Positions 18,685 through 29,916 are shown, counted from the first letter of the stretch. The stretch: DNA of 64,000 nt from Paracoccus jeotgali (GCF_002865605.1 NZ_CP025583.1:600501-664500), one strand, 5' to 3'. Translations and numbers: made by a program. The notes: a model not told the origin generated them from the sequence alone.

Positions 18685-19884
18685 TTAGCGCCGCGCGTCC
18701 GTCAGCGCGGCCACGCCGGGCAGGTCCTTGCCCTCCATCCATTCCAGAAACGCGCCGCCGGCGGTCGAGATGAAGGTGAATTGATCGGCCACCCCCGCCT
18801 TGTTCAGCGCCGCGACCGTATCGCCGCCACCGGCGACGGACACGAGGTTCCCGTCCGCCGTCAGCCGCGCGGCTTCCTGCGCGGCGGCGTTGGTGGCCGC
18901 GTCGAAGGGCGCGATCTCGAAGGCGCCGAGCGGGCCGTTCCAGATCAGCGTCCGGCAGGTGGCAAAGACATCGGTGATCGCCTGCACCGTGGCGGGGCCG
19001 GCATCCAGGATCATCGCGTCCTCGGGACAGGAATCGACCGGCACGGTCTGCGCCTCGGCGCCAGCCTTGAACTCTTTGGCGACGACGATATCGACCGGCA
19101 GGTGGATGGTGCAGCCGGCCTCGGTCGAATCGGCCAGGATCTGGCTGGCGGTTTCGGTCATCGCCGGTTCGGCCAGCGACTTGCCGATGCCGATGCCCTG
19201 CGCCAGCAGGAAGGTGTTGGCCATGGCGCCGCCGATCACCAGATGGTCGACCTTGTCGATCAGGTTCGACAGCAGCTCGATCTTGGTCGAGACCTTGGCG
19301 CCGCCGACCACCGCCACGACGGGCCGCTGCGGCTCGCCCAGGGCCGCGTTCAGCGCCTTCAGCTCGGCCTCCATCAGCTTGCCGGCGGCCGAGGGGAGCA
19401 GCCGCGCCAGCCCCTCGGTCGAGGCATGGGCCCGGTGCGAGGCCGAAAACGCGTCGTTCACATAGACCTCGGCCAGCGCCGCGAGCGAGGCGGCAAAGGT
19501 CGGATCGTTCTTCTCCTCGCCCTCATAAAACCGCGTGTTTTCAAGCAGGACGATATCGCCTGCCTCCATCCCCGCGACGGCGCGTTTTGCCGGGCCGCCG
19601 ATCGCCTCTTCGGCGAAGATGACCTTCTGACCCAGTGCCGCCTCGAGCGCGGGCACGATCTGGCGCAGCGACATCGCCTCGACCCGCTGGCCTTTGGGGC
19701 GGTCGAAATGCGCCAGCAGGATCGGCTTGCCGCCCGCTTCCTGAATGGCGCGGATGGTCGGCACGATCTTGTCGATCCGCGTCGTATCGGTGACGGCGCC
19801 ATTTTCGGTCGGGACGTTCAGATCGACGCGGGTCAGGACGCGCTTGCCGTCGATGTCCAGATCCTCGATGCGGTTGAATTTCAT
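18685..19884 (-). CDS. pgk: phosphoglycerate kinase
   Basis: This 399-residue glycolytic/gluconeogenic enzyme interconverts 1,3-bisphosphoglycerate and 3-phosphoglycerate. RVDLNVP at the N-terminus, [23 protein letters not shown] and the C-terminal nucleotide loop [12 protein letters not shown] are diagnostic. It is followed at seven bases by proA and is divergent from the cyclophilin pair across 152 bases. Confidence 0.97.
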   Translation of the reverse strand: MKFNRIEDLDIDGKRVLTRVDLNVPTENGAVTDTTRIDKIVPTIRAIQEAGGKPILLAHFDRPKGQRVEAMSLRQIVPALEAALGQKVIFAEEAIGGPAKRAVAGMEAGDIVLLENTRFYEGEEKNDPTFAASLAALAEVYVNDAFSASHRAHASTEGLARLLPSAAGKLMEAELKALNAALGEPQRPVVAVVGGAKVSTKIELLSNLIDKVDHLVIGGAMANTFLLAQGIGIGKSLAEPAMTETASQILADSTEAGCTIHLPVDIVVAKEFKAGAEAQTVPVDSCPEDAMILDAGPATVQAITDVFATCRTLIWNGPLGAFEIAPFDAATNAAAQEAARLTADGNLVSVAGGGDTVAALNKAGVADQFTFISTAGGAFLEWMEGKDLPGVAALTDARR

Positions 19885-20036
19885 GGCGGCCTCTGCATGC
19901 GGTAATTGCCGCGGTTTTGGGCTATCCTCAACCGATCGTCAATCCGCGTGAGCAGGGCTCTGGCGGCTTCGTGCGTTGCCACCCGCCTGCCGAGGGATTA
20001 GCTGTAGCCCCGACCGACACACCACAGGAGATCCGC

Positions 20037-20535
20037 ATGGCCGAGATCAAGGACCCCGAAAACACCATCATCATCGAGCTGAAGGACGGCCCCGTCACCA
20101 TCGAGCTGCTGCCCGATGTGGCCCCCAAACATGCCGAGCGGATGAAGGAACTGGCCCGCGCCGGCGCCTATGACAACGTCGCCTTCCACCGCGTCATCGA
20201 AGGTTTCATGGCCCAGACCGGCGATGTCGAACATGGCAACATGGAAAAGGACTATAACCCCCGCCGCGCCGGGACCGGCGGCTCGGACAAGCCGGACCTG
20301 CCGGCCGAGTTTTCCAAGCTGCCCCATGATCGCGGGACGCTGGGTGCGGCGCGCAGCCAGAACCCGGACAGCGCGAACAGCCAGTTCTTCATCAATTTCG
20401 GCGACAACCATTTCCTGAACGGGCAATACACCGTCTATGGCCGCGTCATCGACGGGATGGAGCATGTCGACAAGATCGCCCGCGGCGAGCCGCCGGCCAA
20501 TCCCGACCGCATGATCTCGGTCAAGGTGGCTGCCG

Positions 20536-20543
<8 letters not shown>
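20037..20543 (+). CDS. ppiB: cyclophilin-type peptidyl-prolyl isomerase, cytoplasmic
   Basis: This 168-residue protein has no signal peptide. The cyclophilin core AFHRVIEGFMAQTGDV, then SANSQFFINFGDN and LNGQYTVYGRVIDGM, retains the catalytic Arg (in FHRVI) and the substrate-channel residues. It catalyses prolyl cis-trans isomerisation. The ATG at 20037 has an AGGAG site; the upstream open frame is not conserved. It overlaps the next cyclophilin gene by eight bases. Confidence 0.93.
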
Positions 20544-21129
<586 letters not shown>

Positions 21130-21149
21130 TCCTCGCGCAGTCGAAATCC

Positions 21150-21179
21150 AAGGCCCCGGCATGTCGTCGGGGCCTTTTT
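21150..21179 (+). terminator. Rho-independent terminator after the cyclophilin pair
   Basis: A 9-bp AAGGCCCCG/CGGGGCCTT stem with a 9-base loop is followed by a T run. Confidence 0.88.
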
Positions 21180-21208
21180 CCGTTCCCGTCCCGATCACAG
21201 GTCCGCCC

Positions 21209-21667
21209 ATGACGACGCTTTACATCGACGCCGATGCCTGCCCGGTCAAGGCCGAGGCCGAACGCGTGGTGACCCGGCTAGGGGTGCCGATGATCCTGGT
21301 CTGCAATGGCGGGTTGCGCCTGCCGCAGAACCCGCTGCTGTCGCTGGTCATCGTACCCGAAGGCCCGGACGCCGCGGATCAGTGGATCGCGGATCGCTGC
21401 GGGACGGGCGATGTGGTGGTGACGACCGACCTGCCGCTCGCCGATCGCTGCATCAAGGCCGGGGCGGTGGTGGTCAAGCCCGATGGCGAGGTGTTGGACG
21501 CGACCAATATCGGCCCCCGGCTCGCGACGCGCGATCTGATGCAGGACATCCGTTCCGCCAACCCGTTCCATCAGGGCGGCGGCGCGGGCTTCTCGCGCGC
21601 CGACCGCGCCCGGTTTCTGCAATCGCTGGACCGGGTGCTGGTGGCGGCGAAAAGGACCGCCGGCTGA
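21209..21667 (+). CDS. YaiI/YqxD (DUF188) family protein
   Basis: This 152-residue protein has the family N-terminus [18 protein letters not shown], then [15 protein letters not shown] and [15 protein letters not shown]. The fold is PIN/NYN-like, which suggests nuclease ancestry, but no activity is established. The start at 21209 lies 30 bases after the upstream terminator; the longer open frame would run through the terminator and is rejected. Confidence 0.9.
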   Translation: MTTLYIDADACPVKAEAERVVTRLGVPMILVCNGGLRLPQNPLLSLVIVPEGPDAADQWIADRCGTGDVVVTTDLPLADRCIKAGAVVVKPDGEVLDATNIGPRLATRDLMQDIRSANPFHQGGGAGFSRADRARFLQSLDRVLVAAKRTAG

Positions 21668-21734
21668 TTTCCGTTAGCGGATTGTTCAACCTTCTCTGCC
21701 ATTCTGGCCGCAACAGCAGCCTGTTGTGTGGAGA

Positions 21735-22223
21735 ATGGCGTTGAGATGGATTTTTGAAGGGTTGTTCAGCTTTTTCTGGCCGAGGCGCCGCATTTTCGCG
21801 GTGCTGGTCCTGACCTTGCTGATTTTCGCCTATCTGGCACCCTTGGGCGTCGAGCAGAAGGGATTTTGGACGCGGTCATGGCTGACCGTCACCGGCATCA
21901 TCGGCTCGGGCGCGCTCGCGGGCGGGATCGCGGGCTGGCTGATCGGCGGGATCGGCATCGCGGCGCTCGGCTCGGCGGTGGGCATCCCCGCGCTCGCGGT
22001 CGCGGCGTTCGGTGGTTTGGTGGGCGGTGCGCTTTTCGGCGGCGTCGGGTCCGGGCTGATGCTGATTCTGCAGAACCCGGACCATTTCACCTATAATTTC
22101 ACCTTGCTCGCGGTGCTGCTTGTGGCCTCGGCGCTGATCGCCAACGCCGTGGTCGGTATGCTGTCGAAACTGCCTCTGTGGCGGAACCGAGGTGGCGACA
22201 GGTCGGGGCCGAGTGGGGTGTAG
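21735..22223 (+). CDS. small glycine-rich integral membrane protein, unknown function
   Basis: This protein has about 160 residues. One hydrophobic helix follows RRRIFAVLVLTLLIF. Next is a long Gly/Ala-rich hydrophobic stretch with GxxxG spacing (GIAGWLIGGIGIAALG, then FGGLVGGALFGGVGSG), and a last helix around LLAVLLVASALIANAVV. The pattern suggests tightly packed glycine-zipper helices. The start is uncertain: ATG 21735 is too close to the GGAG site, which is better spaced for the TTG at 21741; a GTG at 21726 is also in frame. I do not recognise the family. Confidence 0.6.
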   Translation: MALRWIFEGLFSFFWPRRRIFAVLVLTLLIFAYLAPLGVEQKGFWTRSWLTVTGIIGSGALAGGIAGWLIGGIGIAALGSAVGIPALAVAAFGGLVGGALFGGVGSGLMLILQNPDHFTYNFTLLAVLLVASALIANAVVGMLSKLPLWRNRGGDRSGPSGV

Positions 22224-22340
22224 GGCCGGGCGGGGCAGGGACGGGCCGGGGTGGACGAGCCGACCGCCGGTGCACCTTCGGTCAATCCGCCCGCCAGTCC
22301 GCCCGGTGCCGGTTACTCGACCCGCCCACGTCCTGACGTC

Positions 22341-23579
22341 CTAGACCGAACGCAGCATCAGGTGTTTCTTCTTCCCGACCGAGACCTTCAGCCCCTCGCC
22401 CACCGTCGCCAGATCGACCTGCATCTGCGGATCGCTGACCGGCTCGTTGTTCAGCCGCAGCCCGCCTTCGGCAATCAGGCGCTTGGCCTCCTTGCCCGAG
22501 GCGGTGATGCCGGTCTGGGCCAGCAGCTGGACCACCGACACCGGCAACTGCGCCGCCTCGATGGTCACGGTCTGCAGATCGCCACCGGCGCCGCCCTGCT
22601 CGAAGACCTCGCGCGCGGTGGCCTCGGCCGAGGCGGCGGCCTCGGCCCCGTGCAGCAGCGTCGTCACTTCATTGGCGAGGCGGACCTTGGCGGCGTTGAT
22701 CTCGGACCCCGACAGCGCACCAAGGCGGTCGCATTCGTCGACCGGCAGCTCGGTATACAGCTTCAGGAAGCGCCCGACATCGGCATCGGTGGTGTTGCGC
22801 CAGAACTGCCAGAACTCGTAAGGCGACAGCATCGCCGGGTTCAGCCAGGTCGCGCCGCCCGCCGATTTGCCCATCTTGCGCCCGTCGCTGGTGGTCAGCA
22901 GCGGCGTCGTCAGCCCCCAGACCTCGACATCCAGCACCCGGCGGGTCAGGTCGATCCCGTTGACGATGTTGCCCCACTGGTCCGAGCCGCCCATCTGCAG
23001 CGTGCAGCCGTGCCGCTGGTAAAGCTCCATAAAGTCATAGGCTTGCAGGATCATATAGTTGAATTCGAGAAAGCTCAGCGACTGCTCGCGATCCAGCCGC
23101 GACTTGACCGATTCGAAGGACAGCATCCGGTTGACGCTGAAATGCCGGCCGACATCGCGCAGGAAATCCAGATAATTCAGCCCGTCCAGCCAGTCGGCAT
23201 TGTTCAGCATCAAGGCGCCGCCGTCGCCGTAATTCAGGTAGCGCGCGAAGACCTTGCCCATGCCGTCGATATTGGCGCGGATCTGGTCCGGCCCCAGCAG
23301 CGGGCGTTCGTCCGAGCGAAAGGACGGGTCGCCCACCTTGGTCGTGCCGCCGCCCATCAGCGTCACCGGGCGGTTGCCGGTTTTCTGGAACCAGCGCAGC
23401 AGCATGATGTTCAGCAGATGCCCGACATGCAGGCTGGCTGCGGTCGCGTCATAGCCGATATACGCCGTCACCGGCCCCTTAATCAGCGCCTCGTCAAGCG
23501 CGGTCAGATCGGTGCAGTCGGCCAGAAAGCCGCGCTCGATGATGATGCGCAGAAAGTCGGATTTGGGGGTCGGAGCCAT
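22341..23579 (-). CDS. tyrS: tyrosyl-tRNA synthetase
   Basis: This class I aminoacyl-tRNA synthetase has 412 residues. [16 protein letters not shown] is the HIGH region, [15 protein letters not shown] is the tyrosine-binding segment, and [11 protein letters not shown] is the KMSKS loop. A C-terminal S4 RNA-binding domain follows ([20 protein letters not shown]). The start at 23579 is 57 bases from the divergent anmK start; the same frame stays open through anmK on the opposite strand but that part is not coding. Confidence 0.97.
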   Translation of the reverse strand: MAPTPKSDFLRIIIERGFLADCTDLTALDEALIKGPVTAYIGYDATAASLHVGHLLNIMLLRWFQKTGNRPVTLMGGGTTKVGDPSFRSDERPLLGPDQIRANIDGMGKVFARYLNYGDGGALMLNNADWLDGLNYLDFLRDVGRHFSVNRMLSFESVKSRLDREQSLSFLEFNYMILQAYDFMELYQRHGCTLQMGGSDQWGNIVNGIDLTRRVLDVEVWGLTTPLLTTSDGRKMGKSAGGATWLNPAMLSPYEFWQFWRNTTDADVGRFLKLYTELPVDECDRLGALSGSEINAAKVRLANEVTTLLHGAEAAASAEATAREVFEQGGAGGDLQTVTIEAAQLPVSVVQLLAQTGITASGKEAKRLIAEGGLRLNNEPVSDPQMQVDLATVGEGLKVSVGKKKHLMLRSV

Positions 23580-23636
23580 GGCTGTTTTCCTTTCGATGCG
23601 CCGGATATAACGGCGCGGAACGGGAAAGGAAATGCC

Positions 23637-24749
23637 ATGCAGGACGGGATGATCCGGGCCTTGGGGATGATGTCGGGCACCTCGCTGGACGGGGTCGATG
23701 CGGCCCTGATCGAGACCGATGGCGAGCGCATTGCGGGCCTTGGCGCCAGCGCCTATCGCGCCTATGATCCGGCCGAGGCCGAGCTGCTGCACGACGCCTT
23801 GGGCCGCTGGCCCGGCGAGACGGGCGTGGCCGAGGCGGCGGAGCTGTCGGTGCGCGCCCATGCCGCGCTTGCCGCGGAATTTCCGCAGGCTCAGGTGATC
23901 GGCTATCACGGCCAGACGCTGGCCCATGATCCGGGCGGGCGCGGGACGCATCAGGCGGGCAGCGGCGCGGCGCTGGCGCGGCTGACGCGGCGGCGCGTGG
24001 TCTGGGATTTTCGGACCGAGGATGTGCGTCAGGGCGGGCAGGGCGCGCCGCTCGCGCCGTTCTTTCACTGGGCGCTGGCCGATTGGGCGCGGCGGAACGG
24101 CGCGCTGTCGGAGGCGCCGGTGGTGTTTCTGAACCTCGGCGGGGTCGGCAACCTGACCTGGGTCGATCCGGAGGCCAAGGGGCCGCTGGACGGCTGCCTT
24201 GCCTTTGACACCGGCCCGGCCAACGCGCCGATCAACGATCTGATGCGCGCGCGGGGTCTGGGCGGGCATGACGAGGGCGGCAGGCTGGCCGCCGCAGGCA
24301 ACGCGGATCCGGACATCGTGGCGAAGTTTCTGCGCCACCCGTATTTCGCGCGCCGGCCGCCGAAATCGCTGGACCGCGACGCTTTCGCGCGGTTGGGCCA
24401 TGACGTCGCCGCGCTGTCCGACCGTGACGCCGCGGCAACGCTGGTGGCGGCGCTGGCGGGATCGGTGGCGGCGGGCCTCGCGCATCTGCCTGCCATGCCC
24501 GGCCGCGTGCTGGTCTGCGGCGGTGGGCGACATAATGGGGCGATCATGCAGGCGCTGGCACAGGCGCTGCCCTGCGCCGTCGATCCGGTCGAGGCGGTGG
24601 GGCTGGACGGCGACATGCTCGAGGCGCAGGCCTTCGGCTGGCTGGCGGTGCGGGTGCTGCGTGGGCTGCCGACCTCGGGGCCACGGACGACCGGCGCGCC
24701 GGGGCCGGTCTGCGGCGGCCGGATCTCGACGCCCCTTCGCGCGGGCTGA
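23637..24749 (+). CDS. anmK: anhydro-N-acetylmuramic acid kinase
   Basis: This 370-residue ASKHA-fold kinase phosphorylates 1,6-anhydroMurNAc with ring opening in peptidoglycan recycling. [14 protein letters not shown] (phosphate-1 loop), [58 protein letters not shown] and the C-terminal [11 protein letters not shown] are characteristic. The ATG at 23637 follows a strong AAAGGA site. It is divergent from tyrS. Confidence 0.95.
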   Translation: MQDGMIRALGMMSGTSLDGVDAALIETDGERIAGLGASAYRAYDPAEAELLHDALGRWPGETGVAEAAELSVRAHAALAAEFPQAQVIGYHGQTLAHDPGGRGTHQAGSGAALARLTRRRVVWDFRTEDVRQGGQGAPLAPFFHWALADWARRNGALSEAPVVFLNLGGVGNLTWVDPEAKGPLDGCLAFDTGPANAPINDLMRARGLGGHDEGGRLAAAGNADPDIVAKFLRHPYFARRPPKSLDRDAFARLGHDVAALSDRDAAATLVAALAGSVAAGLAHLPAMPGRVLVCGGGRHNGAIMQALAQALPCAVDPVEAVGLDGDMLEAQAFGWLAVRVLRGLPTSGPRTTGAPGPVCGGRISTPLRAG

Positions 24750-24793
24750 TCCGGGCCTTTGCGCGCCGCCGACCGAATTTTCGGTTTTCATGC

Positions 24794-24822
24794 TTGACGC
24801 GCCCGGCGCTGCCGCGTAAATC
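24794..24822 (+). promoter_or_regulatory. promoter of the tRNA-Asp pair
   Basis: TTGACG and TAAATC are separated by exactly 17 bases. A C/G-rich discriminator (CCCCGCT) follows the -10, as in stringently controlled stable-RNA promoters. The first tRNA begins 42 bases after the -10. Confidence 0.65.
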
Positions 24823-24864
24823 CCCGCTACCCCGGCGGGCGACACGGTCGGGGTTGGTGAGCAT

Positions 24865-24941
24865 GCGGTTGTAGCTCAGTTGGTTAGAGTACCGGCCTGT
24901 CACGCCGGGGGTCGCGGGTTCGAGTCCCGTCAACCGCGCCA
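24865..24941 (+). tRNA. tRNA-Asp (GTC), copy 1
   Basis: This is a 77-base cloverleaf with encoded CCA. The acceptor GCGGTTG pairs with CAACCGC, the anticodon stem is CCGGC/GCCGG, and anticodon GTC is at 24899-24901. The T loop is TTCGAGT. Confidence 0.97.
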
Positions 24942-24964
24942 CCACCATTCGCCCGACATGATGC

Positions 24965-25041
24965 GCGGTTGTAGCTCAGTTGGTTAGAGTACCGGCCTGT
25001 CACGCCGGGGGTCGCGGGTTCGAGTCCCGTCAACCGCGCCA
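24965..25041 (+). tRNA. tRNA-Asp (GTC), copy 2
   Basis: It is identical to the copy 23 bases upstream, including CCA. Both are presumably processed from one transcript. Confidence 0.97.
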
Positions 25042-25181
25042 TCATTTCCCCCCCTTTTCTCCGCTTCGCCCCGTGCTTTCACCCAAGCTGTCGTCTGGCG
25101 GCACGCTGTTAGCGCAACCCTCGTTGCCTGCCCCGTGGCGTCTGCTAAGACCCCGCGCAGACATCATTACTGGGGGACGCC

Positions 25182-26111
25182 ATGAAGGCCACGAATACCG
25201 TCAAGAAAATCCTGTCGCATTACGAAGGCGACAACCCCGGCGTCAAAGGCAATCTGTGCCGGATGCTGATGACCGGCAAGCTGGGCGGCACCGGCAAGAT
25301 GATCATCCTGCCCGTCGATCAGGGCTTTGAACACGGCCCGGCCCGCAGCTTTGCGCCCAATCCCGCCGGCTATGACCCCCATTACCACTATCGGCTGGCC
25401 ATCGACGCCGGGCTGAACGCCTATGCCGCGCCGCTGGGGATGCTGGAAGCGGGCGCCGACACCTTCGCCGGCCAGATCCCGACGATTCTCAAGATGAACT
25501 CGGCCAACAGCCTCATGTCGGACACGGCGGGCAAGAATCAGGCGGTGACGGCCTCGGTCACGGATGCGCTGCGGCTGGGGGCCTCGGCCATCGGCTTCAC
25601 CATCTATCCGGGCTCGGACATGGCGCTCGACATGTTCGAAGAGATCAGCGACCTGCGCGCGCAGGCCGCCAGCGTCGGCATCCCGACCGTGATCTGGTCC
25701 TATCCGCGCGGCGAGGCGATCACCAAGGACGGCGAGACCGCCATCGATATCGCCGCCTATGCCGCCCAGATCGCGGCGCTGCTGGGGGCGCATATCATCA
25801 AGATCAAGCTGTCCACCGACCATCTGGAAAACAAGGACGCCAAGACGGTCTACGAGGCCCAGAACATCGACGTCTCGACCCAGGCCAAGCGCGTGCAGCA
25901 CTGCATGGACGCGGCCTTTGGCGGGCGCCGGATCGTGGTCTTTTCGGGCGGGGCGGCCAAGGGCGCCGATGCCGTCTATGACGACGCCCGCGCGATCCGC
26001 GACGGCGGCGGCAACGGCTCGATCATCGGCCGCAACAGCTTCCAGCGATCGCGCGAGGATGCGCTGGCGATGCTGGGCAAGCTGGTCGAGATCTATCGCG
26101 GCCGCGAGTAA
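25182..26111 (+). CDS. fbaB: class I fructose-bisphosphate aldolase (DhnA/FbaB type)
   Basis: This 309-residue archaeal-type class I aldolase has the features ILPVDQGFEHGPARSF, an active-site Schiff-base lysine in HIIKIKLSTD, and FSGGAAKGADAVYDD. It cleaves fructose-1,6-bisphosphate without metal, unlike the class II enzyme of many bacteria. A GGGGGA ribosome-binding site precedes the ATG and a strong terminator follows the gene. It has its own transcription unit behind the tRNA-Asp pair. Confidence 0.93.
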   Translation: MKATNTVKKILSHYEGDNPGVKGNLCRMLMTGKLGGTGKMIILPVDQGFEHGPARSFAPNPAGYDPHYHYRLAIDAGLNAYAAPLGMLEAGADTFAGQIPTILKMNSANSLMSDTAGKNQAVTASVTDALRLGASAIGFTIYPGSDMALDMFEEISDLRAQAASVGIPTVIWSYPRGEAITKDGETAIDIAAYAAQIAALLGAHIIKIKLSTDHLENKDAKTVYEAQNIDVSTQAKRVQHCMDAAFGGRRIVVFSGGAAKGADAVYDDARAIRDGGGNGSIIGRNSFQRSREDALAMLGKLVEIYRGRE

Positions 26112-26138
26112 GCCGCGCCCCGATCTTCGAACTGCAAG

Positions 26139-26165
26139 GGCCGCCTGTCACCGGGCGGCCTTTTT
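26139..26165 (+). terminator. Rho-independent terminator of the aldolase gene
   Basis: A 7-bp GGCCGCC/GGCGGCC stem with an 8-base loop is followed by TTTTT. Confidence 0.88.
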
Positions 26166-26309
26166 CGTCGGCAGGGGCGGGGTCAGCCGTCGCGACGCAC
26201 CCGCTGCAGCCGATAGCGATTTTGCCGCTGCGGCCTTGCGCCCGCCTCGGCGCGGCCCTAGAAGATGCGCGTTTTGAAGGCCCTGCGCAGAGCGCGAAGG
26301 AGGGACCAC

Positions 26310-27569
26310 ATGCCCCTGCTGGTGATGAAATTCGGCGGCACCTCGGTGGCCGATCTCGACCGCATCCGCAACGCCGCCGGCAAGGTCCGGCGCGAGGTGG
26401 AGCGCGGCTATGACGTGATCGTCATCGTCAGCGCCATGTCCGGCAAGACCAACGAACTGGTCGGCTGGGTCGAAGCGACCTCGCCCCTGTTCGACGCGCG
26501 CGAATATGACGCGGTGGTCAGCAGCGGCGAGAATGTGACCGCCGGGCTGATGGCGCTGACCCTGCAGGAAATGGGCATCCCGGCGCGGTCCTGGCAGGGC
26601 TGGCAGGTGCCGATTCACACCACCTCGGTCCACTCCGCCGCGCGTTTCGTCGAGATCCCGCGCACCAATCTGGACCAGAAATTCAGCGAAGGCTTTCGCG
26701 TCGCCGTGGTCGCGGGCTTTCAGGGCATCGCGCCGGACGGACGCATCACCACGCTGGGCCGGGGCGGGTCGGACACCACCGCCGTGGCCTTTGCCGCGAC
26801 CTTCGGCGCCGAGCGTTGCGATATCTATACCGACGTCGACGGCGTCTACACGACCGATCCGCGCATCACCTCGAAGGCGCGCAAGCTGGACCGGATCGCC
26901 TTTGAGGAGATGCTTGAACTGTCGAGTCTGGGCGCCAAGGTGCTGCAGACCCGTTCGGTCGAGCTGGCAATGCGTTACAAGGTCCGGCTGCGGGTGCTGT
27001 CGTCCTTCGGGGACACCGACGAGACCTCTGGCACTCTGGTCTGCGATGAGGATGAAATCATGGAATCAAAAGTCGTTTCTGGCGTTGCCTTCTCGCGTGA
27101 CGAGGCCAAGCTGACCCTGATCACGGTCGAGGACCGGCCCGGCATCTCGGCGGCGATCTTTGCGCCCTTGGCCGATGGCGGGGTGAATGTCGACATGATC
27201 GTGCAGAACATCTCGGAAAAGGATTACGAGCATCACCTCGGCTCGGTCACCGACATGACCTTTTCCTGCCCGATCAATCAGGTCGAGCGGGCGAAAAAGG
27301 CGATGGAGGATGCGCGCAAGGCCGGCCAGATCAATTACGAGGAACTGGTCGTCGACACCGACGTGGCCAAGGTCAGCGTCGTCGGCATCGGGATGCGGTC
27401 CCATGCCGGGGTCGCGGCGCGCATGTTCCGGGCGCTGGCGGATGAGAACATCAACATCAAGGTGATCTCGACATCCGAGATCAAGATCTCGGTGCTGATC
27501 GACCGCAAATATCTGGAGCTTGCCGTCCAGGCGCTTCATGATGCCTTTGATCTGGGCGAGCCGGCATAG
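26310..27569 (+). CDS. lysC: aspartate kinase
   Basis: This 419-residue enzyme catalyses the first step of the lysine/methionine/threonine pathway. The kinase domain begins [15 protein letters not shown] and includes [13 protein letters not shown] and [12 protein letters not shown]. Two C-terminal ACT domains from about residue 265 ([13 protein letters not shown] and [16 protein letters not shown]) imply feedback control by lysine and/or threonine. The start at 26310 has a GAAGGAGGG site; the frame is open a further 15 codons upstream. An in-frame Met near residue 252 might serve as an internal start for a separate ACT subunit, as in other LysC enzymes (inference). Confidence 0.96.
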   Translation: MPLLVMKFGGTSVADLDRIRNAAGKVRREVERGYDVIVIVSAMSGKTNELVGWVEATSPLFDAREYDAVVSSGENVTAGLMALTLQEMGIPARSWQGWQVPIHTTSVHSAARFVEIPRTNLDQKFSEGFRVAVVAGFQGIAPDGRITTLGRGGSDTTAVAFAATFGAERCDIYTDVDGVYTTDPRITSKARKLDRIAFEEMLELSSLGAKVLQTRSVELAMRYKVRLRVLSSFGDTDETSGTLVCDEDEIMESKVVSGVAFSRDEAKLTLITVEDRPGISAAIFAPLADGGVNVDMIVQNISEKDYEHHLGSVTDMTFSCPINQVERAKKAMEDARKAGQINYEELVVDTDVAKVSVVGIGMRSHAGVAARMFRALADENINIKVISTSEIKISVLIDRKYLELAVQALHDAFDLGEPA

Positions 27570-27598
27570 GGTCGCGCCGCCAACGGCAGTGGGGGGCC

Positions 27599-29842
27599 AT
27601 GCCGCATCGCAAGGACAGTGATTCGCGCAAGCTGCTTCGGCGATTGCGCGACATTCTGGCGGCGCCGGGCGCAAGCCAGGACCGGCTGGATCAGATCACC
27701 CGGCACATCGCTGATTCGATGGGGGCCGAGGTCTGCTCGGTCTATCTGTTTCGCGATCCCGAGACGCTGGAACTCTGCGCCACGCAGGGTCTGCGGCCCG
27801 ACGCGGTCCACAAGACACGGCTGCGGCTGGGCGAGGGGCTGGTCGGGCGCGTGGCGCGGTCGGGCCGGCCGGTGAACACCGCCAATGCCCCGGCCGAGCG
27901 CGGCTTCCGCTTCATGCCCGAAACCGGGGAAGAGGTGTTTTCGTCCTTCCTCGGCGTGCCGATCCAGCGGGTGGGCGAAAAGGTTGGCGTGCTGGTCGTG
28001 CAATCCCGCGAGGCGCGCCAGTTCACCGAAGACGATGTTTACGGACTGGAAGTCGTCGCGATGGTTCTGGCCGAGATGGCCGAACTGGGCGCGTTTCTGG
28101 GCAATGCCGATGACCGAATGCCGCTGGCGCATCGCTTTCCGGGCCTGTTCCGCGGCACCGGCGCGCAGGAAGGCGCGGCCGAGGGGCGCGTCTGGCTGCA
28201 CGAATCGCGGGTGGTGATCTCGAATCCCGTCGGCGACGATCCGGAACGCGAACGCGCCCGGCTGAACGAAGGCGTGGCGCTGCTGCGCGAAAAGGTCGAC
28301 CGGATGCTGTCCGACAGCGACGTCGATGCCGCCGGCGATCATGTCGAGGTGCTGGAGGCCTATCGGCTGTTCGCTCATTCGCGGTCCTGGCTGAAGCGGA
28401 TGGAGGAGGATATCGACCTTGGCCTGTCCGCCGAGGCGGCGGTCGAAAAGGAACAGTCGCAGGCCCGCGCAAGGCTGGAAAAGGCCGCCGACCCCTATCT
28501 GCGCGACCGGCTGCACGATCTGGACGATCTGTCCAACCGACTGCTGCGCATCCTGACCGGGCAGGGCAAGGATACCGGCGCCGAGATGCCGGAAAACCCC
28601 ATCCTCGTCGCCCGCAATATCGGCCCCGCCGACCTGCTGGATTACGGCCGCAAGCTGAAGGGCGTGGTCCTGGAAGAGGGCAGCGTCGGCAGCCATGCGA
28701 CCATCGTGGCCCGCGCGCTGGCGATCCCGCTGGTCGTCCATGCCGCCCGCATCACCACCGAGGCGCTGAACGGCGACGCGATCCTGATCGACGGCGATGC
28801 CGGCATCGTCCATCTGCGCCCCGAGGAAAGCGTCGCCAACGCCTTCCGCGACAAGATCGCCATGCAGGCCGAGGCGCAGAAACGCTATGCCGGCCTGCGC
28901 GACCTGCCGGCGATCACCCGTTGCGGCACGCTGATGTCGCTGTCGATGAATGCCGGTCTGATGGCGGACCTGCCGAGCATGGAAAGCAGCGGGGCCGAGG
29001 GCGTGGGCCTGTTCCGGACCGAGCTGCAATTCCTGACCCGCCCCAACGTCCCGCGCCGGTCTGAACTCGCCGCGCTCTATACCGGGGTCATGGACGCGGC
29101 CAAGGGGCGGCCGGTGGTGTTCCGCACCCTCGATATCGGGTCGGACAAGGTGCTGCCCTATATGAAGCCGCAGGACGAGCCGAACCCCGCGATGGGCTGG
29201 CGCGCGATCCGCGTCGGGCTGGACAAGCGCGGCATCCTGCGGATGCAGTTGCAGGCGCTGATCCGCGCCGCCGTGGGGCGGCCGCTGCACATCATGTTCC
29301 CCTTCATCGCCGAGCCGTCGGAATTCGTCGCCGCGCACCGGATGCTGATGGACGAGGTCGCGCGCGAGCAGCGGTTGGGGCATGGCCTGCCCAGTGACCT
29401 GCGCGTCGGCACCATGCTGGAGACGCCCTCGCTGGTCTTTGCGCCGGTCAGCTTCTTCCGGTCCTGCGATTTCGTCTCGATCGGGGGCAACGATCTCAAG
29501 CAGTTCTTCTTTGCCGCCGACCGCGAGAACGAACGCGTCCGCCGCCGCTATGACACCCTCAGCGAGCCGTTCCTGGCGCTGCTGGAAGAGGTGATCGGGC
29601 GCTGCGAGGCGGCCGATGTGCCGCTGTCCTTCTGCGGCGAGGATGCCGGCCGCCCGGTCGAGGCGCTGACCTTTGCCGCCCTGGGCATCAAGCGGCTGTC
29701 GATGCGTCCGGCCTCGGTCGGGCCGGTCAAGCATCTGATCAGGCGCACGGATCTGCGCGATCTGCGGGTGCGGATCAATGATGCCCGGCAAAAGGGCCAG
29801 CCGGTGCGCCGCGCCGTCACCGAGTATCTGGCGCAGCTTTGA
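27599..29842 (+). CDS. ptsP: phosphoenolpyruvate-protein phosphotransferase EI(Ntr)
   Basis: This protein has 747 residues. An N-terminal GAF sensor domain (residues 10-160) is followed by the PTS enzyme I N-domain, the phosphohistidine swivel domain (GSVGSHATIVARAL, H366) and the PEP-binding TIM barrel (VGLFRTELQFL; FVSIGGNDLKQFFFA). It transfers phosphate from PEP to NPr in the nitrogen PTS, which senses glutamine/2-oxoglutarate through GAF and controls K+ uptake and carbon storage in alphaproteobacteria. It starts 29 bases after lysC and is probably co-transcribed with it. Confidence 0.95.
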   Translation: MPHRKDSDSRKLLRRLRDILAAPGASQDRLDQITRHIADSMGAEVCSVYLFRDPETLELCATQGLRPDAVHKTRLRLGEGLVGRVARSGRPVNTANAPAERGFRFMPETGEEVFSSFLGVPIQRVGEKVGVLVVQSREARQFTEDDVYGLEVVAMVLAEMAELGAFLGNADDRMPLAHRFPGLFRGTGAQEGAAEGRVWLHESRVVISNPVGDDPERERARLNEGVALLREKVDRMLSDSDVDAAGDHVEVLEAYRLFAHSRSWLKRMEEDIDLGLSAEAAVEKEQSQARARLEKAADPYLRDRLHDLDDLSNRLLRILTGQGKDTGAEMPENPILVARNIGPADLLDYGRKLKGVVLEEGSVGSHATIVARALAIPLVVHAARITTEALNGDAILIDGDAGIVHLRPEESVANAFRDKIAMQAEAQKRYAGLRDLPAITRCGTLMSLSMNAGLMADLPSMESSGAEGVGLFRTELQFLTRPNVPRRSELAALYTGVMDAAKGRPVVFRTLDIGSDKVLPYMKPQDEPNPAMGWRAIRVGLDKRGILRMQLQALIRAAVGRPLHIMFPFIAEPSEFVAAHRMLMDEVAREQRLGHGLPSDLRVGTMLETPSLVFAPVSFFRSCDFVSIGGNDLKQFFFAADRENERVRRRYDTLSEPFLALLEEVIGRCEAADVPLSFCGEDAGRPVEALTFAALGIKRLSMRPASVGPVKHLIRRTDLRDLRVRINDARQKGQPVRRAVTEYLAQL

Positions 29843-29916
29843 TCGGGGCGCTACCCTCGCCTGCGTGATCCGCGGGCGACCCGTTCCGCCCGACCCCGAA
29901 CCAGCGAGGCAGACCC

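Noticed and set aside
22251..23636. Long upstream extension of anmK over tyrS on the plus strand, and the reciprocal extension of tyrS over anmK
   Set aside because: Both extensions are antisense to a clear gene. Strong local starts (23637 and 23579) with good spacing define the two real genes.
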